Positions 14,394 to 20,796 of a stretch of 20,796 nt of DNA are shown here, piece by piece (position 1 is the stretch's first letter; each line of letters opens with the position of its first letter). Both the position numbers and the translations under genes were made by a program. The notes beneath the pieces are model-generated. The model ran no database searches, was not told the DNA's origin, and was given only the letters and a program-made list of their open reading frames with translations. Origin of the DNA: an uncultured Collinsella sp. (lineage in GTDB: Bacteria; Actinomycetota; Coriobacteriia; Coriobacteriales; Coriobacteriaceae); assembly GCA_902489515.1 (NCBI GenBank), contig CABUAL010000003.1, positions 1-20,796 of the forward strand, in the 5' to 3' direction.

Positions 14394-16305
14394 GGCAACG
14401 ACCGCCGAGCGCGCGCTCAACCGCAAGGGTGGCACCATGTCGCGCCTCATCAAGACGCTCTTTGGCTTCTACCCCGTGCTTTTGCCCCTCGTCGTCGTCG
14501 GCGTGGTGCTCTGCGCCATCATCAACTCCATCGGCGCGACCTTCCTTCAGAGCGCTCTGCAGATTATTAGCGAATCGTGGCAGTCGGGCGATTGGGAAGC
14601 CGCACAGCCCAAGATCGCACAGCTCGTGACCACCCTCGCCTGCATCTACGGCGTCGGCATCCTGTCTTCGCTCTTCTGGAACCGCGCCATGGCCATCGTC
14701 ACGCAGGGCTCGCTCGAGAAGCTGCGCGAGAAGATGTTCAACCGCATGCAGGACCTGCCGATTCGCTACTTCGACACGCACCAGCGCGGCGACATCATGA
14801 GCCACTACACCAACGACATCGACACGCTGCGCCAGATGATCAGCCAGTCGCTGCCCAACCTGCTCATGACGACCATCGTCATCGTCACGGTGTTCTTTAT
14901 CATGCTGTACTACAGCGTTTGGATGTGCCTGGTCATTGTGGCAGGCGTCGCCTTTATGACCTTTATGACCAAGCTGCTCGGCTCCAACTCCGCGCGCTTC
15001 TTCATTGCGCAGCAGACCGAGCTCGGCGTGGTCGAGGGTCATATCGAGGAAGTCATGAACGGCCAGAAGGTCGTCAAGGCATTCTGCCACGAGTCTGCCG
15101 CCGAGGCCGATTTTGACGAGCGCAACGAAAAGCTCTTCGAGGTCTCGCAGAAGGCCAACATGTACGCCAACATCCTCATGCCCATCCTTATGAACCTGGG
15201 CAATCTGCTCTACGTGCTGGTGGCCCTTGCCGGCGGCATTTTCCTGGCGCTGGGCGTGCCCAACCTGAGCATCTCGGGTATGGCGCTGTCCATCGCCGTC
15301 GTGGTGCCGTTCCTCAACATGACCAAGCAGTTCTGCGGACAGATCGGCCAGATCTCGCAGCAGATCAACGCCGTGGTCATGGGCCTCGCCGGCGCCGACC
15401 GCATCTTTGAGCTCATCGACGAGAAGCCCGAGACCGACGAAGGCTACGTGACGCTCGTCAACGCGCAGGTGAACCCCGATACCTGGCAGCTCGAGGAGGC
15501 CGACCACCACACCGGCATGTGGGCGTGGAAACATCCGCACCGCGCAACCGGCGAGATCGAGTACGTGCCGCTGCGCGGCGACCTGGTCATGGACAACGTC
15601 GACTTTGGCTACACGCCCGACCACGAGGTGCTGCACGGCGTGTCCGTGTTTGCCAAGCCGGGCCAGAAGGTCGCGTTTGTCGGCGCCACCGGTGCCGGCA
15701 AGACGACCATCACCAACCTCATCAACCGCTTCTATGACATCGCCGACGGCAAGATCCGCTACGACGGCATCAACGTCAACAAGATCCGCAAGGCCGATCT
15801 GCGCCGCTCGCTGGGCGTCGTGCTGCAGGACGTGAACCTGTTCACCGGCACCGTGATGGATAACATCCGCTACGGCAACCTGGACGCCACCGACGAGGAG
15901 TGCATCGCGGCGGCAAAGCTCGCCGGCGCGGACGACTTTATCACCCGCCTGCCGGACGGCTACGACACCATGCTCACCGGCAACGGCGCGCAGCTATCGC
16001 AGGGCCAGCGCCAGTTGATCTCGATCGCACGCGCCGCCGTCGCCGATCCGCCGGCGATGATCTTGGACGAGGCCACGAGCTCCATCGACACCCGCACCGA
16101 GGCCATCGTGCAGGCCGGCATGGACAAGCTCATGGAAGGCCGCACGACGTTTGTCATCGCGCACCGCCTGTCCACCGTGCGCAACTCCGACGCAATCATC
16201 TGTCTGGACCACGGTCGCATCATCGAGCGTGGCAACCATGACGAGCTGATCGCCAAGCGCGGTTATTACTATCAGCTCTATACCGGAGCGTTTGAGCTGG
16301 AGTAG
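14386..16305 (+). CDS. Heterodimeric ABC exporter, catalytic subunit
   Basis: A 639-residue half transporter with a complete catalytic apparatus: Walker A GATGAGKTT (433-441), Walker B AMILDEATS with E562, and switch H593 (FVIAHR). Its signature is LSQGQ (537-541) instead of LSGGQ, as expected for the subunit that completes the degenerate site of its partner. A ~50-residue insert rich in W, H and P (around TGMWAWKHPHRATG) separates the membrane part from the ATPase part. The start is ATG at 14386 with AAGGAGG eight bases upstream; it overlaps the previous gene by eight bases. A long palindrome follows nine bases after the stop, then a terminator. Confidence 0.95.
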   Translation: MSKATTAERALNRKGGTMSRLIKTLFGFYPVLLPLVVVGVVLCAIINSIGATFLQSALQIISESWQSGDWEAAQPKIAQLVTTLACIYGVGILSSLFWNRAMAIVTQGSLEKLREKMFNRMQDLPIRYFDTHQRGDIMSHYTNDIDTLRQMISQSLPNLLMTTIVIVTVFFIMLYYSVWMCLVIVAGVAFMTFMTKLLGSNSARFFIAQQTELGVVEGHIEEVMNGQKVVKAFCHESAAEADFDERNEKLFEVSQKANMYANILMPILMNLGNLLYVLVALAGGIFLALGVPNLSISGMALSIAVVVPFLNMTKQFCGQIGQISQQINAVVMGLAGADRIFELIDEKPETDEGYVTLVNAQVNPDTWQLEEADHHTGMWAWKHPHRATGEIEYVPLRGDLVMDNVDFGYTPDHEVLHGVSVFAKPGQKVAFVGATGAGKTTITNLINRFYDIADGKIRYDGINVNKIRKADLRRSLGVVLQDVNLFTGTVMDNIRYGNLDATDEECIAAAKLAGADDFITRLPDGYDTMLTGNGAQLSQGQRQLISIARAAVADPPAMILDEATSSIDTRTEAIVQAGMDKLMEGRTTFVIAHRLSTVRNSDAIICLDHGRIIERGNHDELIAKRGYYYQLYTGAFELE

Positions 16306-16314
16306 TTCGGCTCG

Positions 16315-16402
16315 CCGAGATGGCCGATTTGCCGCTCATTCGTCGGGCATGACCCTAAGGTCAATGCCCTCCTCTTTCGGGGCAAATCGACTCATCTCAG
16401 CG
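16315..16402. repeat. Long imperfect palindrome, family A copy 2
   Basis: Arms CCGAGATG...GATTTGCC (16326-16333) and GGCAAATC (16381-16388)...CATCTCAG pair across an ~88-base element whose 25-base tip (16345-16369) is GGGCATGACC, two bases, AAGGTC, one base, ATGCCC. The central 23 bases match those at 3390-3412 at 20 positions. Like copy 1 it directly follows a gene end. Confidence 0.8.
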
Positions 16403-16432
16403 ACCCAAACACAATGCGCCGCAACGAATAAA

Positions 16433-16466
16433 GCCTCCGCAGCCACACGAGCTGCGGAGGCTTTTT
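16433..16466 (+). terminator. Rho-independent terminator
   Basis: A perfect 11-bp GC-rich stem, GCCTCCGCAGC (16433-16443) and GCTGCGGAGGC (16451-16461), with a 7-base loop and TTTTT. It ends the marR-ABC operon about 130 bases past the last stop. Confidence 0.93.
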
Positions 16467-16476
16467 CATGCCGGCC

Positions 16477-16647
16477 GGAAACCGTATCCCACTTTTCGGG
16501 CCCAAAATGGGATGCCGTTTCCCGCTGGACCCCCTCCGGGAAACGGCATCCCATTTCAAGGGGGTAAACCGGGATGTGATTTCCCCTAACGGCACCTTTG
16601 GGAAGCCGCATCCCACTCTAGACGCACAAAACGGGATGAGCTTTCCC
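16477..16647. repeat. Six-unit alternating repeat array, family E
   Basis: Six ~20-base units alternate in orientation: 16477-16496 (+), 16504-16523 (-), 16538-16556 (+), 16566-16585 (-), 16600-16619 (+), 16628-16647 (-). Consensus is GGGAAA, three variable bases, CATCCC, two variable, TTT. Units two and three form a perfect 20-bp stem with a 12-base loop. The layout resembles the mosaic of alternating REP units in enterobacterial BIMEs. Bases 16648-16837 show no clear feature apart from the ribosome site of the next gene. Confidence 0.85.
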
Positions 16648-16837
16648 ATGGTGATCCAAGACCAGAAGCATGTCCGATAGCGCGGCCAGGTCAAGAACAA
16701 CAAGGCAAGCGTCACGCCAATTTGGACGAGCGTCTGCTGCAGTTTGAGGCTGCTGGCCCATATGGTAGAGTTAACCACCCATGAATTTCAGCACACTGCG
16801 TGCTACCTGTTCTTTTGTCATTTAGGGGAGTGAACTT

Positions 16838-17929
16838 GTGAATACTTCTGTCGCCAAGAAGGCCGGCCAGGCGGTGCGCCTGCTCATGATGGTGCTCACG
16901 GCAGTTCTCATCTTCTTCTTCATCAATGTTATGCTGCTCGTCTCCGATATCCAGGGCACGGCGCGTGTGGTCAACTACGCCGGTCTGGTGCGCGGTACCA
17001 CGCAGCGAATCGTTAAGCTCGAGGATGCGGGCCAGCCTCAAGATGACCTGCTCAAAGCCGTGGATTCATACATCAACGGTTTGCGTTACGGAAGTGACGA
17101 CCTCAACCTCGTCCGTCTCGACGACGATGAGTATCAGGCAAAAATGACCGAGCTTGCAAATTATTTTGATGAGCTTTGCACCGAGATCATCCGCGTGCGC
17201 GAAGTCGGCTATGAGAACACCGACATCATCTCCATGAGCGAGGAGTTCTTTGGCATTTGCGACGATGCTACGCGACTCGCAGAGGACTACTCTCAGGAGA
17301 AGGCGTCGGCGCTCAACTATCTCGAGGGCTTGGTGATCATCGACATCGTGGGCTTGGTGGCGACCTTTGCGGTCGAACTCGTTCGCGCGGTGCGCACCGC
17401 CGCGCTCAATCGCGAACTGCAGAGCAAAGTCTATCTCGACGAAGCCACGGGGCTGCCCAACAAGAACAAGTGCGAGGAGATCTTGGGGCAGGAGCAGCCT
17501 GTCTCCGCGGAGGAGCCCGTTGCGGTGTGCGTCTTCGACCTTAACAATCTGCATATGGTCAATAACAACTTCGGCCATGAGAAGGGCGATGAATACATTC
17601 GCTCTTTTGCCCAACAACTGGGAAGTGTGGCGTCGGAGACGTGCTTTGTGGGTCGCGACGGCGGCGATGAGTTTATCGCGGTGCTGCGGGATGCCGACCG
17701 AGCCGCTGTGGAATCTTGTCTCGCTCGGATTCGCGCGAACGTGAACGAGTATTCCGAAGTCCACCCCGATATGCCCATCAGCTACGCGGTGGGCTATGCG
17801 CTTTCCAGCGATTTTGACGAGCCGCCTACCATGCGCGAACTCTTTTCCCAGGCCGACAAGAACATGTACGTCGATAAGAACCGCGTAAAGACAGCCGAGG
17901 CAGCCGGGCCGCAACGCGAGGACCGCTAA
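16838..17929 (+). CDS. Membrane-bound GGDEF protein (probable diguanylate cyclase)
   Basis: A 363-residue protein. Membrane helices at about 13-35 and 163-183 enclose an extracytoplasmic sensor of ~125 residues, beginning GTARVVNYAGLVRGTTQR, a pattern resembling the N-terminal domain of PilJ-type receptors. The cytoplasmic GGDEF domain starts at DEATGLPNKNKCEEIL (about 201) and has an intact active-site loop GGDEF (275-279), so it should make cyclic di-GMP. The usual inhibitory RxxD is absent: the equivalent residues (266-269) are SETC. The start is GTG at 16838 with GGGGAG seven bases upstream. It seems monocistronic. Confidence 0.92.
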   Translation: MNTSVAKKAGQAVRLLMMVLTAVLIFFFINVMLLVSDIQGTARVVNYAGLVRGTTQRIVKLEDAGQPQDDLLKAVDSYINGLRYGSDDLNLVRLDDDEYQAKMTELANYFDELCTEIIRVREVGYENTDIISMSEEFFGICDDATRLAEDYSQEKASALNYLEGLVIIDIVGLVATFAVELVRAVRTAALNRELQSKVYLDEATGLPNKNKCEEILGQEQPVSAEEPVAVCVFDLNNLHMVNNNFGHEKGDEYIRSFAQQLGSVASETCFVGRDGGDEFIAVLRDADRAAVESCLARIRANVNEYSEVHPDMPISYAVGYALSSDFDEPPTMRELFSQADKNMYVDKNRVKTAEAAGPQREDR

Positions 17930-17943
17930 ACCCGTAGCAAAGG

Positions 17944-17976
17944 GTAGCTAATTTGGGACGGGACTCTTTTGGCTAC
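17944..17976. terminator. Weak hairpin between convergent genes
   Basis: GTAGC (17944-17948) pairs with GCTAC (17972-17976), extending through one wobble and two A-T pairs. CTCTTTT lies in the loop side rather than after the stem. It overlaps the end of the LysR gene and may act as a weak bidirectional terminator. Confidence 0.3.
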
Positions 17977-18851
17977 TTGAGGAGTTGGGCCATGGCGTTG
18001 ACGAATTTTTGTACTTGGAGGGTGGGCTCGAGCGGATAGTGCAAAAAGACCGGCACCTCTCGCCCGCACAGGAACGGCACGCCCACAAAGGCCGGGTGCA
18101 CCCCCGACCATGCGCCGCAGGTGAGCACCGCGTCGCCCTTTTCCTCTGCCTCGTTAAAGAGCGCAAAGTCAAAGCTGTCCACGTCGATCACGTCTACGCC
18201 GCCGTCGGCCAACAGATCGATACGCAGACTGTCCATAGCGTCGTTGCCGTGACGGAGCACGCGCAGGCGCATGCCCTCTAAGTCGGCAACTGTGATGCGC
18301 GTCTTGCGCGCCAGCGGGCTCGTGCGCGGCAGGTCGATATAAAACGGCACGTTAACGATGCGAAGCTTTTGGCAGGCGTCGCCCCAGCGTGGAGTAGAAA
18401 AACTCGACTGCACTACATCCACCTCGCGGCCCAAGCTGCGCATGACGGATTCGCGCTCGTCATAGAGGTCGCTTACCGGCACGATCTCAAATCGCAGCGA
18501 TGGTTCCAGATCGTGGATGTCCGACCACATCGACAGCGTTTGGCGCCCCGGGCACATCATCGACACACCCAGACGCACGGCACCGCCATCGCCCGCCGCG
18601 CGTCGGGCGCGGCGCAGCGCGTCCTCGGACTGCCGCATGATCGAGCGCGCGTCGTCCACCAGCAGAGCGCCCGCCGGCGTCACCTTAACACCCGAATGCG
18701 AGCGCTCGAACAACGTGATGCCAAACTCGGCCTCGAAGCCCGACACCTGCTTGACGAGCGCCGGGGTCGACACGCGCAATTTTGCCGCCGCACGTGAGAA
18801 GCTTCCCAGCTCCGCGGCGGCCGATATGGCCTCGAGTCGTCGATCGTACAC
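17973..18851 (-). CDS. LysR-family transcriptional regulator
   Basis: A 292-residue regulator. The N-terminal helix-turn-helix is standard (RRLEAISAAAELGSFSRAAAKLRVSTPALVKQVSGFEAEFGITLFERS), followed by a linker helix and a ligand-binding domain (RLGVSMMCPG..., DVDSFDFALFNEAEEKGDAVL). I chose GTG at 18851 because GGGAG lies six bases before it and LysR proteins start close to this point; ATG at 18884 would add 11 residues (WPWARKREID) without a ribosome site. It is divergent from the SDR/MFS pair, which suggests it controls those genes in response to their substrate. The ligand is unknown. Confidence 0.92.
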   Translation of the reverse strand: MYDRRLEAISAAAELGSFSRAAAKLRVSTPALVKQVSGFEAEFGITLFERSHSGVKVTPAGALLVDDARSIMRQSEDALRRARRAAGDGGAVRLGVSMMCPGRQTLSMWSDIHDLEPSLRFEIVPVSDLYDERESVMRSLGREVDVVQSSFSTPRWGDACQKLRIVNVPFYIDLPRTSPLARKTRITVADLEGMRLRVLRHGNDAMDSLRIDLLADGGVDVIDVDSFDFALFNEAEEKGDAVLTCGAWSGVHPAFVGVPFLCGREVPVFLHYPLEPTLQVQKFVNAMAQLLK

Positions 18852-19084
18852 GTCAATCTCCCGTTTTCGCGCCCATGGCCACATGGTGCCACAGGGGGTT
18901 GTTTTCGCAGGTCACACACTCAATCAAGGACACATCGTCTTGCGAGCTATAAACCTACGGTTAACGCCATTCTAACAAATATGCAATTCACCTGCGCAAA
19001 TGCAAAGCATACGATAACCAGCGAAAACCACGTGGGTCGGTTAATGGGAGCGACCCACCGGGAGGCACAAGAAGGGAAGTTCCT
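18852..19084. promoter_or_regulatory. Divergent control region between lysR and SDR genes
   Basis: Contains the dyad ATGC-AAA-GCAT (19000-19010) and a stem-loop with 8-bp arms GTGGGTCG (19032-19039) and CGACCCAC (19051-19058) in the SDR leader, then the ribosome site AAGGGAAG. LysR sites commonly fall in such regions, but I see no convincing -35/-10 pair. Confidence 0.4.
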
Positions 19085-19966
19085 ATGAGCAATTGGCTTA
19101 AGCTCGAGGGCGATGTCTGCGCCGTGACTGGCGCGCTCGGCGGTATGGGCGTCGAGATTTGCCGCGAGTTCGCCCGCAACGGCGCCAACGTCGTCCTGCT
19201 CGACCTGGACGAGGAGAAGGTCAAGGCTGCTGCCGCCGACCTCGCTGCCGAGTTTGGCATCCACGCCGAGGGTTACAAGATGAACGCCACCGACGAGGCC
19301 GAGGTTCAGGCCGCCGTCGACGCCACCATCGCCGACTTCGGTCGCGTCGACGTCCTCGTCAACACCGCCGGTATCCTGCGCTTCGCCGCCATGGAAGACC
19401 TGCCGCTGAGCGACTGGGAGCAGGTGCTCAACGTCAACCTCACCGGTTACTTCATCACCTCGCAGCGCTTTGGTCGCGAGATGATCAAGGCCGGCCAGGG
19501 TCGCCTGGTGCACATCTCGACCGTTGCCAGCCACTCCCCCGAGACGTTCTCGGGCGTGTACAGCTCCACCAAGGCGGGCGTCAACATGATGTCCAAGATG
19601 CTGGCTGCCGAGTGGGGCCCCTACGGCGTGCGCTCCAACTGCGTCGAGCCCTGCTTCGTTAAGACCCCGATGTCGGCCAACTTCTACGCCGACCCCGAGG
19701 TCGAGAAGAGCCGCAGCCGTCTGATCGCCACGCGTCGCATCGGCGAGGTCAGCGATATCGCCAACGCCGTCATGTTCCTGGCGTCCAAGCGCTCGGACTT
19801 TACCACCGGCGACGCCATCAAGGTCGATGGCGGCTTCTCCAACATGATGGGCGACCTCACCGCCAAGCCCGGCGGCCGTCGCGCCTATGCCGACAGCTAC
19901 CTCAAGAACAAGGGTGTCGAGCTTTGGTCCGATGAGTCCGGCGTCGCCAAGCCGACTGACCAGTAA
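19085..19966 (+). CDS. Short-chain dehydrogenase/reductase
   Basis: A 293-residue classical SDR. Features: cofactor loop TGALGGMG (15-22), acidic D40 after the second strand (favouring NAD over NADP), NTAG (93-96), catalytic S145, Y159 and K163 (YSSTK), and the VEPCFVKTPM segment after the sixth strand. The C-terminus carries a ~40-residue extension rich in charged and glycine residues, beyond the usual ~250-residue length. It oxidises or reduces a hydroxyl/keto group; the substrate is not identifiable, and it lacks obvious similarity to the Collinsella 7-beta-hydroxysteroid dehydrogenase as I remember it. The start is ATG at 19085. A transporter gene follows 68 bases later, suggesting uptake and oxidation of one compound under LysR control. 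Confidence 0.93.
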   Translation: MSNWLKLEGDVCAVTGALGGMGVEICREFARNGANVVLLDLDEEKVKAAAADLAAEFGIHAEGYKMNATDEAEVQAAVDATIADFGRVDVLVNTAGILRFAAMEDLPLSDWEQVLNVNLTGYFITSQRFGREMIKAGQGRLVHISTVASHSPETFSGVYSSTKAGVNMMSKMLAAEWGPYGVRSNCVEPCFVKTPMSANFYADPEVEKSRSRLIATRRIGEVSDIANAVMFLASKRSDFTTGDAIKVDGGFSNMMGDLTAKPGGRRAYADSYLKNKGVELWSDESGVAKPTDQ

Positions 19967-20034
19967 ACCAACCTGACAGGGAGACCCGCGGATACGACCG
20001 CTCCTCCTCCCCCGTATCGATTAGAAAGAGTCCA

Positions 20035-20763
20035 ATGGCTTCCACCAACTCCAACAAGGGTCGCGCTGTCGTGCTTTCCGCCGCGTGCGTCACCATGTTC
20101 TTCATCAGCTCCATCGCGCTGTATTCCGTCGTGAGCAAGAACCTGCTCGCCGTCTACCCCGAGTGGTCCAGCGCCCTTACCTGGGCGTTCCCGGTCTTTC
20201 AGACCATCATGGCCGTGACGGGCATCTTCGCCGGCCGTATCTCCGATAAGATCGGCCCGCGCAACGTCGTGATCGCCGCCGCTGTGTGCTACGGCCTGGG
20301 CTGGTTTATGTCCGGCACCGTCACCGAGCCGTGGCAGTTCTACCTGTGGTTCTCGCTCGTCGCCGCCATCGGCAACGGCCTGGGCTACAACCCGGCACTC
20401 ACCACCGGCCAAAAGTGGTTCATCGACAAAAAGGGCCTTGCCTCCGGCATCACCCTGGCCGCTTCGACCGCCGGCCCCGCCGTGCTGTCCCCGGTGCTCG
20501 CCTCGCTGCTCATCCCAAGCCTGGGAATCTTTGGCGCCCTTAAGGCGCTCGGCGTCATCTTCTTTGTGATGATCGCCGCCTCCGCTCTGTTCCTGAAGGC
20601 CCCCGAGGCCGGTTGGCTGCCCGAGGGCTTCGAGGCCCCCAAGGGCGGCGCGCACGCCGGCACCTTCGGCGACCTCACCCCGGGCGAAATGGTCAAGACC
20701 CCGCGCTTCTGGGTTCTCATCATCACCTTCGCCTTTGCCGCCACCGCCGGCACACAAGGCTGA
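20035..20763 (+). CDS. OFA-type MFS transporter, truncated at window end
   Basis: The 242 readable residues cover roughly the first 55-60% of a major facilitator of the oxalate/formate antiporter family: helix 1 SAACVTMFFISSIALYSVVSKN, cytoplasmic motif GRISDKIGPR (67-76), GLGYNPALTTGQKWFIDKKGLASGI and the start of the second half at FWVLIITFAFAATAGT. OFA proteins usually run past 400 residues. The frame then gives QG and a stop, where the family normally continues. The final ~44 bases appear inverted, so the stop is likely artificial. The start is ATG at 20035 with a weak AGAAAGAG site. It probably imports or exchanges the substrate of the SDR upstream, a carboxylate by family precedent. Confidence 0.85.
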   Translation: MASTNSNKGRAVVLSAACVTMFFISSIALYSVVSKNLLAVYPEWSSALTWAFPVFQTIMAVTGIFAGRISDKIGPRNVVIAAAVCYGLGWFMSGTVTEPWQFYLWFSLVAAIGNGLGYNPALTTGQKWFIDKKGLASGITLAASTAGPAVLSPVLASLLIPSLGIFGALKALGVIFFVMIAASALFLKAPEAGWLPEGFEAPKGGAHAGTFGDLTPGEMVKTPRFWVLIITFAFAATAGTQG

Positions 20764-20796
20764 TGAGCAGCGACTTATAGGCGCCGAGCTTGTCGA
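20753..20796 (-). other. Probable inverted (fold-back) contig tail
   Basis: On the minus strand, bases 20794 to 20753 encode DKLGAYKSLLISLV without a stop. This resembles the conserved inter-helix loop and next helix in the second half of OFA transporters, the part missing from the plus-strand gene ending here. The junction lies near 20751-20756. Confidence 0.5.

Noticed and set aside
14284..15636. 450-codon open frame on minus, opposite the catalytic ABC subunit
   Set aside because: Same reason: a mirror of a strongly supported gene.
16468..16680. 70-codon open frame across the family E array
   Set aside because: Its sequence is simply the translated repeats, with no ribosome site.
18852..18884. 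ATG at 18884 as LysR start
   Set aside because: No ribosome site and atypical extra residues; GTG at 18851 has GGGAG at good spacing and matches the family start.

Overview
The window looks like a contig from a gut Coriobacteriia genome, most likely Collinsella or a close relative. The reasons are the high-GC coding sequence, the style of the operons, and the many palindromic intergenic repeats, including AATGTGACAAAGGGAC facing its own reverse complement. The genus is inferred from remembered sequence style, not from a search. No rRNA, tRNA, integrase, IS element or CRISPR array is visible.

Layout. (1) 1-3213, minus strand: a polar amino-acid ABC importer operon (lipoprotein, permease, ATPase), followed past a terminator-like hairpin by the start of an M20 peptidase. 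(2) 3477-5353, minus: an aldose 1-epimerase-like enzyme and an unrecognised single-pass membrane protein. (3) 5615-6868, plus: a DHA1-type MFS efflux protein with a TTG start, behind two palindromic repeats. (4) 7064-10399: two paralogous AAA ATPase/DUF4143 genes, one intact on plus and one frameshifted on minus, on either side of a low-molecular-weight protein tyrosine phosphatase. (5) 10583-11729, minus: a pyridoxamine/pyridoxal kinase translationally coupled to a small TIGR04076-type protein. (6) 12080-16305, plus: a MarR regulator and a heterodimeric ABC exporter, all overlapping by 8 bases. (7) 16306-16837: 532 bases without a gene, holding a long palindrome, a strong terminator and six alternating repeats. 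(8) 16838-17929: a membrane GGDEF protein. (9) 17973-20763: a LysR regulator divergent from an SDR dehydrogenase and a truncated OFA-type MFS transporter.

The most unusual signal is upstream of the two DUF4143 ATPases. Each gene is preceded by three repeat units spaced exactly 33 bp apart, ending about 22-25 bases before the start codon. The two arrays share the spacing and position but not the sequence, which suggests paired ATPase-plus-site modules. Four other palindromic repeat families fill most of the remaining intergenic space. Two of them bracket the broken ATPase.

Both ends of the window look like short fold-backs. The first ~20 bases read on the plus strand as an M20 metal-site motif, although the M20 gene is on minus. 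The last ~44 bases read on the minus strand as a plausible internal piece of the plus-strand MFS gene. These ends are probably assembly or library artefacts, so both terminal genes should be treated as incomplete rather than truly broken.
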